Source: Paenibacillus turicensis
GTDB lineage: Bacteria; Bacillota; Bacilli; Paenibacillales; Paenibacillaceae
NCBI RefSeq assembly: GCF_017873435.1
Contig: NZ_JAGGKG010000021.1
Span: 22,341-86,340, forward strand
Direction: 5' to 3'
Length of the DNA stretch: 64,000 bases
Under the pieces are notes generated by a model, which did no database searches, was not told the DNA's origin, and was given only the letters and a program-made list of their open reading frames with translations. The position numbers and the translations under genes were made by a program. Positions 37,579 to 47,400 of this stretch are shown piece by piece (position 1 is the first letter of the stretch; every line of letters starts with the position of its first letter).

Positions 37579-38257
37579 CATAAGCTACTGAGTTCTGTGC
37601 TTTTTTAAACTCCTCTGAATCAAAAATCTTTACATAAGTCCCTGATTTGACATCCACAAAAATCTTGTCAACTGGGACTTTTCTTCTCGTTACGATACGA
37701 GTAACATAATCCACATGATTCAAACTAATTCTTTCAGGTTCGAAAGTTCTAGATACCTTTCCAAGTTCACCAATGAGATAGTGTTCGGGTTTGTCAATTT
37801 TCCCAATAGCAACAATCTGTGGTTCGTTCTTTAAGAATAACTCATCCCATACTGACGTGTTTTCAGAAAATTCAGCTAGATTGTTTTTTCTGCGGATATA
37901 ATTAATTATTTCTCTAAATCTACTCATCCCATATAAAGCCCACAATGAACTGAATGCATAACTTACTAAAGCGCTCAACATAAGAAACCATAGTAAAAAC
38001 GCTGGGTTTTGGGCTGCTTCTAACAGTTCGCCTATATTCCAGACTTGATATATTTCACCAGTCCATTTAAAAACATAATACATAACATTATGAAGTAAAA
38101 GTGTACCTACAGACACTGGAATCCATAGTAATGCTGATACAGTAGTAAACTCAATCGGTGTGTGCTTTATTACAGGATTTATACCAAATGACTGAATCCA
38201 AAAGTACATCATAAAGCCAGGAAGTATGAACAATGCTGTACCGATAAAATTTTCCAT
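37544..38257 (-). CDS. DUF6338-like membrane protein
   Basis: About 237 residues from ATG 38257 (an in-frame ATG at 38269 touches the AAGGGG site). Three hydrophobic segments: IGTALFILPGFMMYFWIQSF, ALLWIPVSVGTLLLHNVMYY and AFLLWFLMLSALVSYAFSSL. A soluble C-terminal half follows (EHYLIGELGKVSR, IFVDVKSGTYVKIFDS). It fits the DUF6338 layout as I recall it, a family seen in prophages and accessory loci. Role unknown. Confidence 0.65.
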   Translation of the reverse strand: MENFIGTALFILPGFMMYFWIQSFGINPVIKHTPIEFTTVSALLWIPVSVGTLLLHNVMYYVFKWTGEIYQVWNIGELLEAAQNPAFLLWFLMLSALVSYAFSSLWALYGMSRFREIINYIRRKNNLAEFSENTSVWDELFLKNEPQIVAIGKIDKPEHYLIGELGKVSRTFEPERISLNHVDYVTRIVTRRKVPVDKIFVDVKSGTYVKIFDSEEFKKAQNSVAYATFFPQNSDRA

Positions 38258-38312
38258 CTTGTTACTCATCCCCTTCAAGCTATTTCATTCGACATATTTT
38301 TTTCATATCCTT

Positions 38313-38525
38313 CTAAATATGCTGGTGTTCTGTACTTTCACAGCACCCTATTTCACCCTTCTCTCTATTAATTTCATCAATTCTGTTTTGTATAGCCTTT
38401 TGAATAGCTTCAAAGTACTTAAGCTCTTCATTTGGATAATAATTCTGTACTGCTGTGATTACAGCGCACACGTCAGAAACAGTTGGTTCAATTTCTATTG
38501 CTAGTTTTGGGATAATTATGGCCAT
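38313..38525 (-). CDS. Hypothetical protein, 70 residues
   Basis: An acidic helical protein (MAIIIPKLAIEIEPTVSDVC, FEAIQKAIQNRIDEINREK) with a Cys-Cys-His-rich tail (GCCESTEHQH). No family recognised. It lies upstream of the DUF6338-like gene on the same strand. Confidence 0.55.
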   Translation of the reverse strand: MAIIIPKLAIEIEPTVSDVCAVITAVQNYYPNEELKYFEAIQKAIQNRIDEINREKGEIGCCESTEHQHI

Positions 38526-38562
38526 GTGAAGACTCCTCTCGAATATATGTTTGCAAGGAAAA

Positions 38563-38602
38563 ACCTCCCAATATGTCGAATTACCGATTTTAGAAGGGAG
38601 GT
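38563..38602 (+). other. Potential ribosome-site-sequestering hairpin
   Basis: ACCTCCC (38563-38569) is the exact complement of GGGAGGT (38596-38602), the ribosome site of the gene starting at 38609. Confidence 0.5.
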
Positions 38603-38608
38603 GCTTAC

Positions 38609-38959
38609 ATGAATATTGAAATAACTAAAGAATCTGATGCACTAATTTGTCTACTCTATAAGAAATACTCCTTAGCAAGAAAGGATGGTGCTACTAAGGA
38701 AGAAGCGATAGCTTTCGGCAGTTCCCTAGATATTTTTAATAACATTGCCCCTAAATGGAATGAATCTGATGTCGATTCAGCTTGTAGAGAATTAGGAAAA
38801 GCAAAGTTATTAGATATACCTGTATTTGCTGACGATATAGCGTGGCAAGTTTCACTCAGCGATAAAGGCATTGTCTATATGGAAAATCGTTTTAAAGATG
38901 GTTTGAATGGTTTATTAGACTATTTAGCCAAAATAAAAAGCATTATTCCTTTTCTCTAG
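38609..38959 (+). CDS. Hypothetical protein with winged-helix-like pattern
   Basis: 116 residues from ATG 38609 with GGGAGGT 7 nt upstream. The sequence DALICLLYKKYSLARKDGAT, then SDVDSACRELGKAKLLDIPV and ISLSDKGIVYMENRF-like region suggests helices followed by a wing, as in small phage regulators. It is transcribed against the late genes, so it may be expressed in the lysogen. It overlaps the next gene's 3' end by 17 nt. Confidence 0.6.
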   Translation: MNIEITKESDALICLLYKKYSLARKDGATKEEAIAFGSSLDIFNNIAPKWNESDVDSACRELGKAKLLDIPVFADDIAWQVSLSDKGIVYMENRFKDGLNGLLDYLAKIKSIIPFL

Positions 38960-39272
38960 GATTGTCCATTTTACTTTTTACTGTTCTTTCATGCCCTGCC
39001 TTGATTTGTTCAAGCGGGGTATTTTTCAAATAGTCTTTTGAATATATCATTCCTGTTGACGGTAAATGATAACTAAAGGAACGTCCTAGCTCTGTTATTC
39101 CTACCTCTTCCATCCAGTCTAATGTTTCCTGTGGGATAGTTGTATTTCGCTCTTTTAAAACATCATGATCGGCTAACTCTTCTCTAATGACTCTACGTAC
39201 TAACAATTCAATAGCGCTTAATTCGTCCTTTTTTAATTCCTTTTCATTGATCGTACCACCTATAAACCCCAT
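38943..39272 (-). CDS. Hypothetical phage protein, 109 residues
   Basis: Begins MGFIGGTINEKELKKDELSA at ATG 39272 (AAAGG 9 nt upstream). Mostly charged helices followed by a segment FSYHLPSTGMIYSKDYLKNT. No family recognised. It follows the stalk-domain gene in the tail-lysis interval. Confidence 0.55.
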   Translation of the reverse strand: MGFIGGTINEKELKKDELSAIELLVRRVIREELADHDVLKERNTTIPQETLDWMEEVGITELGRSFSYHLPSTGMIYSKDYLKNTPLEQIKAGHERTVKSKMDNPREKE

Positions 39273-39299
39273 TACCTTCACCCTTTCTAGGCATAATAA

Positions 39300-39326
39300 A
39301 AAGCCCCACCATTGGCGAGACTTTAG
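39300..39326 (-). terminator. Terminator after the stalk-domain gene
   Basis: On the minus strand GTCTCGCC-AAT-GGTGGGGC (8 pairs with wobbles) followed by TTTTTATTATG. Confidence 0.7.
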
Positions 39327-39337
39327 TTTGGTTTGAT

Positions 39338-39886
39338 TTATTTTTGAGATTCTAGCTCAACAAGCTTTTTCTTATAACGTTCCATTACCTCTTCTCGTTC
39401 TTTAATACGTTGATTGTAGTTTTGCACCATCTGCTCTTTTTGTTCCTTGGTATAGTTGGTGTTAGCTTCAATCTCTTTAATTCCATCTTTTATTCTATCA
39501 ATTAACTCCTCAGATGTTTTAATGGATTCCTTTAAATCTTTAATCCTTGATTCGACTGGCAAAAGATCGGTTAGCTTCATATCTTCCTTGTCCTTTTCCT
39601 CTTGGTTTTTTTCGTCAATTGAGGTTGCAGATATTGTTTTTGTTTTAGCATCATATCCAACTTCGTAGCCCAACGTATTTAACATGGTACGCATCGGCAA
39701 ATAAGTCACACCTTTATAAACTAAAGGATCGTTTGTTAACGTTTTAGATTCACCATTAACAACAAAATTAATTTTATCAAAAGTTGCTTGTACTAATTGT
39801 TTTGCTGGTGCTGCAAAAGCAGTTCCTGTTGTGCCTAATGCGATTCCTAAAATCAAAGTCAGAATAGTTTGAGTCTTTCTTTTCAT
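39338..39886 (-). CDS. Secreted stalk-domain (copper amine oxidase N-terminal-like) protein with coiled coil
   Basis: 182 residues. A Sec signal peptide (KRKTQTILTLILGIALGTTG, cleavage near AFAAP) is followed by a stalk domain (INFVVNGESKTLTNDPLVYK, GVTYLPMRTMLNTLGYEVGY) and a charged coiled coil to the C-terminus. This is a host-type surface protein rather than a virion part, lying between the tail and lysis genes. It may be a lysogenic-conversion factor. Confidence 0.82.
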   Translation of the reverse strand: MKRKTQTILTLILGIALGTTGTAFAAPAKQLVQATFDKINFVVNGESKTLTNDPLVYKGVTYLPMRTMLNTLGYEVGYDAKTKTISATSIDEKNQEEKDKEDMKLTDLLPVESRIKDLKESIKTSEELIDRIKDGIKEIEANTNYTKEQKEQMVQNYNQRIKEREEVMERYKKKLVELESQK

Positions 39887-39934
39887 GATAATTCCTCCCT
39901 TTTTGCATTAATTATACATGATTTTCAGGAATTA

Positions 39935-41443
39935 TCATCCACCTACTCGTTCTCCGTTAATAATAACCCCACCTGGCGCATCAATAAATATTTGTCTGTT
40001 AGCCCCTATATATCCATCGCGTTTAAAATATAGTTGCGTGTCACCCAATAAGTCTTGTATAGCAAATGCCAACTCTATAACACTCACACCTGAATAGATG
40101 TTTATGTCAGAATAACCAGATAAGAGTTCTATGCCTTTGCCATTTCCTACTCTTGTGCTTATAGTGCTACCATTAATCGTACCACCAGTAATTGTCGTAC
40201 CGTTGATATTAGCCCCATTAATATTAGTACCGTTGATAGTACCACCATTAATTGTAGATGCTGATATATCACCGCTAAACTCCGCTCCCCTAGCTTTCAT
40301 TTTCCCTTGCATACTTACACTGAATGGCGCATTCTCAAATTCCGAATTACCTAACCAAATGCCCTGAGAACCAGCTTTAAACACTTGATTACCGAATCCA
40401 ATTTCAATAGTGCCGCCCTTAAACTGAGAAGCTTCTACAATACCTGTGAATCTAGCATCCCCATTAGCATCCATATAGATAGCATTTGTCCAACTGCCAG
40501 CACCGTTGCCCTTTTGTATTTTGATCTCATCACCATTCATGACGGAACGCGCTTTCTTGTCCCACCTCATGGATTCAAAGCCAATTTCGGGACCAATTCG
40601 AGTATTGTAATAGTATTTATCTTTAGCGACTGTTGTCTGCTCTATACGATAGATAGTGTCCTGTATGCCCTCTATGGAGTTGGCTATGACAACCTTACTG
40701 TTTATTCTCATTCTTGGGCTGTAGGTATATTGAATGATTCTTTGACGCTCATTTATGCCAAGTTCCTCATCAATAATAGTCACTGTATCTCCCAAGCCAA
40801 ACTCTTCAATTCCTTTAAATTCAGGCAAGGTATTTAATTCCACGACATCTATTTCATACGCCGTTGTAACCTCACCCGACTGTCCATTAACGTCCTTAAT
40901 GATGCCTTTCAGGTTTTTACCCAAGCGGAATTGTACGCCATGCTCTTTCCCTCTCCTGCGCTGTAGGGAAACGTTATATTTATCAAACTTTAATTCCCCT
41001 TCCGCAACCCTAGCAATCTCCATGAGAACGGCTCTTGCATTGGTAGCTTCCTTTAGATCGACACTGACTACGTTGGTAAGCTCAACTGTACCGACTGTAA
41101 AGGCTGTGCCATCTAAAGCCATGCTTAATAGGTTGCTTGGTGTATTGGCATGTATGAAGCTCTCGAATTTACGGAATAGAAGGTCGTAGCTGACCTGTTC
41201 GCATTCCACAACTAAAACTACCTGACCGTTATCTGAGCGAGTACGGCGGTGATGGATAATGTTGAATAACTGTTCCTCTACCTCAACCAAATTGCCAACC
41301 TGAATGTATTGGCTTTTTAGATCATCAAGATAGGTGGAAAAGGTTAGTGTGTATGAACTGTTTATTTGCTCAGTGATCGAGTCATCAAAATATTCCTCTA
41401 ACACCGCTAACGGTCGTTTAGAAGAATTAAGAATTGTAATCAA
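39935..41443 (-). CDS. Phage tail-associated protein (prophage tail endopeptidase-like) with beta-helix repeats
   Basis: 502 residues. The first 300 form the baseplate-hub-like domain (ITILNSSKRPLAVLEEYFDD, GLGDTVTIIDEELGINERQR). The C-terminal part has short GTINGTxI repeats around residues 395-425 (TINGGTINGTNINGANI), a left-handed beta-helix pattern. Such proteins sit at the tail tip and contact the cell wall. It is shorter than many homologues and has no evident enzymatic lysin domain. Confidence 0.85.
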   Translation of the reverse strand: MITILNSSKRPLAVLEEYFDDSITEQINSSYTLTFSTYLDDLKSQYIQVGNLVEVEEQLFNIIHHRRTRSDNGQVVLVVECEQVSYDLLFRKFESFIHANTPSNLLSMALDGTAFTVGTVELTNVVSVDLKEATNARAVLMEIARVAEGELKFDKYNVSLQRRRGKEHGVQFRLGKNLKGIIKDVNGQSGEVTTAYEIDVVELNTLPEFKGIEEFGLGDTVTIIDEELGINERQRIIQYTYSPRMRINSKVVIANSIEGIQDTIYRIEQTTVAKDKYYYNTRIGPEIGFESMRWDKKARSVMNGDEIKIQKGNGAGSWTNAIYMDANGDARFTGIVEASQFKGGTIEIGFGNQVFKAGSQGIWLGNSEFENAPFSVSMQGKMKARGAEFSGDISASTINGGTINGTNINGANINGTTITGGTINGSTISTRVGNGKGIELLSGYSDINIYSGVSVIELAFAIQDLLGDTQLYFKRDGYIGANRQIFIDAPGGVIINGERVGG

Positions 41444-41467
41444 GGTAAAACCTCCTTCCTGAAAAAG

Positions 41468-41493
41468 ACATAAAAAATACGCCTTTAGGCGCT
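41468..41493 (-). terminator. Terminator after the xkdX-like gene
   Basis: On the minus strand GCGCC-TAAA-GGCGT followed by ATTTTTTATG; short stem. Confidence 0.55.
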
Positions 41494-41500
41494 GTGTGTG

Positions 41501-41650
41501 TTATTTATAAGGTTTTCCTGTTATTACTTGAAATTCAGAAGCGGTAATTTCGCCAAGCGCAACACATGACCTCAATTGAGTTTCTGTGATCCATTTACGA
41601 TCATAAAAATATTGGTACATATCTAATGGGGTATTAAACACTGGCATCAT
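41501..41650 (-). CDS. XkdX family phage protein
   Basis: 49 residues: MMPVFNTPLDMYQYFYDRKW, then ITETQLRSCVALGEITASEF and QVITGKPYK. This short pattern with a C-terminal ITxxEFxxITG is typical of XkdX. The start (41650 or 41647) lies inside the previous gene's end, behind GGGAGG. Confidence 0.85.
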   Translation of the reverse strand: MMPVFNTPLDMYQYFYDRKWITETQLRSCVALGEITASEFQVITGKPYK

Positions 41651-42077
41651 TACCTCCCTTCATTGCTAAAACTTGTAACTTTAATGAACTTAGCAATGAT
41701 CCCAATACTTGATTTTGTGTGGTCAATTCAATAATCTCTGCTGTTTTCTTTTCGCTATCTGCGATTAATGTTTCTAACTGTTTTTTCATCTCCAACACAG
41801 TTAATTGTAATTTAACGTGCTGGATTCCGATAACGTCAGTTTCGGTTAACTCCTTTTCTGGTTCATTTGTATATACCCAAATGAGTTGACCTTCTTTATA
41901 GTGCAATTCGGCTACCTTTCCTTCACGTTCCTCTTTTTCTGGATAACTATCAAACTCAATTGGTTCTTCTAAATCATAACCAACCACTGGATATAACGGT
42001 GTAGTTATTACTGCGTTTTGTGTTGATGTAGGAATTTTCTCTATTTTATATAGTTGTCCGCTAACTAATTTATACAA
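41634..42077 (-). CDS. Phage tail-fibre accessory protein (XkdW-position)
   Basis: 147 residues. The N-terminus is strand-rich (MYKLVSGQLYKIEKIPTSTQ), followed by an acidic stretch and a C-terminal coiled coil (LQLTVLEMKKQLETLIADSE). Its position just before the xkdX-like gene matches XkdW-type proteins. Function inferred from position only. Confidence 0.7.
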   Translation of the reverse strand: MYKLVSGQLYKIEKIPTSTQNAVITTPLYPVVGYDLEEPIEFDSYPEKEEREGKVAELHYKEGQLIWVYTNEPEKELTETDVIGIQHVKLQLTVLEMKKQLETLIADSEKKTAEIIELTTQNQVLGSLLSSLKLQVLAMKGGNDASV

Positions 42078-42089
42078 AAACTATCCCTC

Positions 42090-42851
42090 CTAATCTAACG
42101 TATAGAACACTCTTGATGAAGCAACTAATGTCGAAGAACTAGCAAGATGACTGACGACAAGACTACTATTGAATCTGATGGGCCCTATAAAACTATGGAG
42201 ACTATAATCTGACGAAAACAAATTAAGCGTAATCATATTAAAATATTTAGTACTACCATCAACAATAAGTGACATTTGAGTAAAACCAGAACTGCCCGAT
42301 AACAGGTGTGCTGAGACTTCGATTCCAGTTAGATAACCAGATCCTGTAACGTTTATAATTTCGGTAATTGCACTACTACTTGTATCATTTCTTGCAACCT
42401 TGCGATAGCTTTGTGATAACAATGTTTGTTCACCGTTGTTGGGATTATTATTTTTTATAAGACATGTGTATATACTTGCATACTGTCTACTTGATGTGTC
42501 GTTATTATAAACCTCTACTTTCAGTGAGTATTTAAACACTATTGGTTGATATACTATATTCCCTGTACGATTGTGTGTAGATTCTGGCAGTCCATCAAAG
42601 ATAACCACATTTCCATCCACTGTTAATCTAACTGATGGCACACCAGTAGAAAAAAAGCTAGATCCAGACACTCTTAAAAACGTTAAATAACCCTCGCCTG
42701 ATATATTAAGCAGTTCGCCCCAACTTTTTCCACTAACCGTTTTGCTGTTGTTTGTGTTCCAGTCATATTGTGTATTGTATGCAGACCAATCATGTTCCCA
42801 CAGACCTCCACCGCCACTATCATTTAAACCACCTTTTACTATACCGCGCAC
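42090..42851 (-). CDS. Phage tail-fibre or receptor-binding protein with a duplicated domain
   Basis: 253 residues, Ser/Asn-rich and all-beta. Two halves align: GELLNISGEGYLTFLRVSGS (about residue 45) with ITEIINVTGSGYLTGIEVSA (about 162), each followed by a VRLTVDG/MSLIVDG strand and PIVFKYSLKVEV/PIRFNSSLVVSH. The N-terminus has GGLNDSGGGGLWE. Likely part of the host-recognition apparatus. No family named. Confidence 0.75.
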   Translation of the reverse strand: MRGIVKGGLNDSGGGGLWEHDWSAYNTQYDWNTNNSKTVSGKSWGELLNISGEGYLTFLRVSGSSFFSTGVPSVRLTVDGNVVIFDGLPESTHNRTGNIVYQPIVFKYSLKVEVYNNDTSSRQYASIYTCLIKNNNPNNGEQTLLSQSYRKVARNDTSSSAITEIINVTGSGYLTGIEVSAHLLSGSSGFTQMSLIVDGSTKYFNMITLNLFSSDYSLHSFIGPIRFNSSLVVSHLASSSTLVASSRVFYTLD

Positions 42852-43598
42852 TTATATCACCGCCTTTTGGATATAATAATCAAAGGTAATATCGTCAGTC
42901 TCATCCTTAGTGCTTGTGATTGTAAATGAGCCGTTGTTCGATTCAACTGTCCATACGCCTTGCGGTTTAGTTGCTGATGTAATGGCCACTGTCACCAAGC
43001 TAGTTGGTGTACAAAAAGCATCTGTAAATGTTTGTGATGTATCGTTGTCTATAAACGTCCCAGACCCTGATTTAAACTTTGCGATTGTGCCATCAAGACC
43101 ATGAGCGCCATCTACTATTGTTTCGCCAATATGGCCTGTGAGGTCTGTTTGTAGTTCACTAACTAATGCTTCTGCTAGATTAGCTTTTGTTAAGGCTTCT
43201 TCTAAGTCTGGTATTTCATCAGCTCCACCGATATTGTGGGTCTCACCATGTGGAGCAGGCGCAGTTTCCCCTGTGGCTGTTACTGTGATTTGTTTAGTTG
43301 TTGGGTTAGTAGAAACCGTAATGCCTAAACCACCAACAATAAAAAACTGATCTGTTGGTGTTGATGCTTCTACATCGTTAATCTTTGATACTGCGTTTTG
43401 GTTTACTTGTGCCCCCTCTTCGATTCCTGCTAGCTTAGCGTCCTTAGTTGGAGTAAGGTGAACGGATGTATCAGCTTTATGATCCGTAAGCTCAGTATTC
43501 AAACGGTTGAAGTTGCGATTGACCTTTGGATACATCTGCCTAAGGGAATCTGGCATATTTCCGTTATCCTGTCCTAATATCTGTTCAATAGTTGCCAA
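42852..43598 (-). CDS. Phage tail-fibre-like protein
   Basis: 248 residues. The N-terminal helix MATIEQILGQDNGNMPDSLR is followed by HKADTSVHLTPTKDAKLAGIEEGAQ, a fibre motif (core LTPTKDAKLAGIEEGA), a second HGETHNIGGADEIPD motif and a beta-rich C-terminus. The two H-rich repeats are usual in shaft regions of fibres. It abuts the next fibre gene with no gap. Confidence 0.8.
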   Translation of the reverse strand: MATIEQILGQDNGNMPDSLRQMYPKVNRNFNRLNTELTDHKADTSVHLTPTKDAKLAGIEEGAQVNQNAVSKINDVEASTPTDQFFIVGGLGITVSTNPTTKQITVTATGETAPAPHGETHNIGGADEIPDLEEALTKANLAEALVSELQTDLTGHIGETIVDGAHGLDGTIAKFKSGSGTFIDNDTSQTFTDAFCTPTSLVTVAITSATKPQGVWTVESNNGSFTITSTKDETDDITFDYYIQKAVI

Positions 43599-43612
43599 AC
43601 AAAACCACCTCC

Positions 43613-44422
43613 TTATATAAATTTATTTCTGAAAATAATAGACATAGATATATTAAGTCCAGTCCCTGCGATATCTACATTTGATACACCTGTGGGTAAT
43701 TCACCGAACTTAGCGTTCGTGTTATGAAGGACATTTACGTTGTCCAACATTGCTGTTTTACGTTTAAAATCTATAACCAAAGTTCCGCTAATTGGAGCGT
43801 TATAAGTAAATGTAACGTCCCCAAGCGTGATAGAAAGTGAATTAAAAGAACCTGTAATCTGAATCACAGGCTCCACATTTTGATTACCATTATTAGTCAC
43901 ACTCAGTTGATCAGGACCTGAAATATCAAATGTGTAAGCAGTATCAACAGATATATCACTGTCTACATTGATATTTTCATTATCCACGTTAATATCAATT
44001 GATTCGTAGGTGCTATAAGCGAAGGGGTCATAGGCTGTAAATGGTAAAGTAAACGTCCCTAAACCAACTACCCGCGTTATCTGTAAATCCCCTGAATACC
44101 TAGCCATATACCATCTGTCGGGCTGACTCCTGAATATGATAGGCATTGTCTTAGGTCTACCATCTGCGCCAATTAAAAACCTAGCTAGGGCAGATATAAG
44201 TTGTTGCAACTCTATTGAGTTTTTAGCAACTAAAGCACACTCTAATGTTAGTTGTCTTGGTGCAAGATAAGCCCCAAAATCATATGCTCCATGCATGTAT
44301 GGGACAGTCACTAGGTTATCGACTGTAGAAGGTGCAATAGGGCGTTGCGACTCTCTTAGCACCCTCATGCCTAACTCTCTAGGCGTTTTACCACCTAGAG
44401 TTAAAACTACGTCTGCATTCAT
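43613..44422 (-). CDS. Distal tail protein (Dit-like)
   Basis: 269 residues. N-terminal LTLGGKTPRELGMRVLRESQ, TVPYMHGAYDFGAYLAPRQL and SQPDRWYMARYSGDLQITR are Dit signatures, as is LPFTAYDPFAYS. The C-terminal galectin-like domain is beta-rich. Dit forms the hub between tail tube and tip complex. The ATG overlaps the tape-measure stop by 4 nt. Confidence 0.9.
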   Translation of the reverse strand: MNADVVLTLGGKTPRELGMRVLRESQRPIAPSTVDNLVTVPYMHGAYDFGAYLAPRQLTLECALVAKNSIELQQLISALARFLIGADGRPKTMPIIFRSQPDRWYMARYSGDLQITRVVGLGTFTLPFTAYDPFAYSTYESIDINVDNENINVDSDISVDTAYTFDISGPDQLSVTNNGNQNVEPVIQITGSFNSLSITLGDVTFTYNAPISGTLVIDFKRKTAMLDNVNVLHNTNAKFGELPTGVSNVDIAGTGLNISMSIIFRNKFI

Positions 44423-47400
44423 TTTGCACCCCCTAGCCCACGAGCATTGTTGATTATATAACTACCAAGCCCCTGTCCTAATCTACGGATATCATCATCA
44501 CTACGCACAACAAACGTAGCATCCCTAAACATGCCATCAAAGTTGTATGTGTCTGATGTTGTTTTATCTAAAGTTGCGGAAGAGGATATAGCACCGCTTG
44601 GACTAAACTCTAATGATTCCATGGCTGGAACGGCGGCACTTGCCATTTTACGAGATTGGGCTTCGATTCCTGAGAGCTTGCTTTTTAGACCAACAACCAA
44701 ACCTTCTCCAACATCTTTACCAATTTTCATTGTTACACGAGATGGCGATCTAGTTTGAAGCTCACTACGCATTTCTTTTGATATTCCTTTAGCCGCTTGA
44801 CGAGCAACATTTTTTAGATTATCTGTAGATTTCGTCATTCCACTAGCTAAACCACCCATGATGTTACTACCAATCTCACTTAGGTCTATGCCTTTGAAAA
44901 AGTTAACTACCTCATCCCAAATGCCTAACACATCATCTTTAATTTTTGTTGTTGTGGTTGTTACGGATGACCACATGTCCCCGAAGGTTTTTTCTGCATC
45001 TTTATAGATTCCAGTCCAGACCTTTCCTACACTTTTCCAATACGCATCCCACTTTGAGAGTATTTCTCCCGTTTCCCAATTTACTTGGTTAACATGCGCT
45101 TCAGCTTGTTTCTTGGCTTCCCCTACAACTTGACTGTGCATTTCTTCCGCACGTTTGACGGTTTCGTCTCGTTGTCTTTTAGCTTCATTTATAAGCTTTT
45201 CTGCTTGCTCTGCTGAAATTGTCCCCATTTCGTCACGTTGCTTAACGATCTGAGCAACAACGGTTTGATATTGATTTTCTGCTGTTTTTACTGTCTCATC
45301 TCGTTGTTTAATACTGTTTTGTACAACAGTAGCTGCTTGTTGTGCTGATAGGTCAGATGCTTCACGTTTTAGGCGTTCATACAATGCCTTTTGCTCATCT
45401 ACGTTGTTAGTCATAACCCTAACAGCATCCGTTGTTAAGCGCTCCTGAATAGACATGATTTCCGTATATTCTTTTTCTGTAATTCCACGTTTTTCATCTA
45501 GAGCAGTAGACATGATTTCCGCTACTCTCTTTTGACCAGCTTCAACCTCCTGCGCTTGTAATGCTTGAGCATCTTTCAAACGTTGTAGAGCTTCCTCTTT
45601 TTCTGCTTCCGTTAACTCTTTCGAGTTAGCAAGAAATATCTGCATTTGGGATAACTGCTCTTCATGATCTTTTGTCATTTCGGCAGTTACTTGATCACCC
45701 ATAGCAAAGAAAGTATCAGCTATACTAGCGGCTGTCTCTTGGGTTACAGCACGTCCAGACCATTGTAGCGTGTACAACTCAGTCATAGCTTTGTTTCTGA
45801 GTCCAAGGAAGGCATTAACAACCTCGTTTTCCACGCCTTCTGCCGAATCCCCAAGGTTGTCCATTGCGGGAACAACGCCATTAACAACGGAATCGGTGAA
45901 ATTATCAGCAGAGAGCGAAGCAGCATCGAAACCCGCCCCGATGCCAGCAATGCCACCGCCCCCACCTCCGCCACCGCCTGCACTACTGGTTTTGGATTGA
46001 ATGGCTTTTAATTTATCTTCCAATGCCGTTAATGACCTAACTTGATCATCAATGATAGGCGCAATATTAACAGCTTCCTTGACCGCATCACTCATGCTTT
46101 TCATTTCAGAGTTAAGCCCATTTTTAAAAGCGTCTGCGAAGGATTGTCCTGCATCTTGCCATTTAGGATTATAGGTTTTTAGTAATTTTATGATGTCATC
46201 GTTTTGTTTTCCGATGATCATCTTACGAGCTTCCGCTTGCAAATTTTCTGTCTTGGTCAACTCGTCAAAATGTTCTTTGACAGATTCCTTTTGCTTTGTA
46301 AGCTCCGTTTGTACAGATTCAGTGCGTTCCTTCTCTTTTTCTTTCAGGTCGGTGTAGTGGTCTTTGAGAGCAGTTTTTTGATTAGATAATCCCTCTTGAT
46401 AAATAGTAAGGCGTTCCTTTTCTCGTTCTTTATCATTATCTAATTCAATTTTTAACTGTTCTTTTTTCTTGGCAGCCACTTCTTTAGCGGCATCAATCTG
46501 AGATTTTAGACCGTCTTTTTGTGCTTTGCGTTGCTCTAGTAATTGCGCCCGATCATAATCGGCTAAAACCTTACTTAAATCAGCTTGGATTTTTGCTCTT
46601 TCCTCGGCTGTCTCTGCGGCTAGAAGTTGTTTGTTTAACTCCGCAACCTTTGCTTGATGCTCTTGCTCTTTAGCTGCCTTTTCCTCCGCGTCGGTTTGAG
46701 CGTCAATACCGTCAATCTGATCTTGCAAGCCTTTGACTTGGTTATATAAATCCTCGTCTATTAGCTTTAGTTTTTGGTTGTATTCTTGATCGTAAATCTT
46801 TAAACGAGCATCAGAAGCTTTCTTTTCTGCATCGTTTTGCTTGTCTAAAGCTTTGGTTCGATTTTCAAGCTCTTTATCTAGGTTTTTTGTGACCGATTCG
46901 GACACCTTTTTCTCTGCTTCGATTTTTTTATCGATTGCAGCGGTCTGAGCTTTTTCCTGTTCTTCATATTGCTTTTTCAGCGCGGTGACAATAGCATCAC
47001 CAAGCTTATTAAGTGTATCTGTCCCTTTGCTGACAATCTCTTTCATTTTATCGACCTGATCTTTAAGATCATCGGTCATCTTGTCTAGATTCTTTTTAGC
47101 TGCTCCCGCCGCTTTTTTCGTACCTTTATCCACGCTATTGACGATACTGTCGCCAATTGCTTTAGCGTTTTTATCGACTGTTTTTGTAGTCTCTCCAAGG
47201 GATTTTCCCGTACTAGCTCTAAATCTCTCAAAACTGCCCGAAGCTTTATTCATAGCGCTCTCCGATTGAGCGCCAAACTGTTGCACTGTTGGGATTGCTG
47301 GTTGCATTTGATTGCGTACATATGCAAAGACAGCGGCAAGCGCTGACAACGCCGTTATAGCAACGCCAACGGGACCAAGTAAACCTTTAACCGCAAATTG

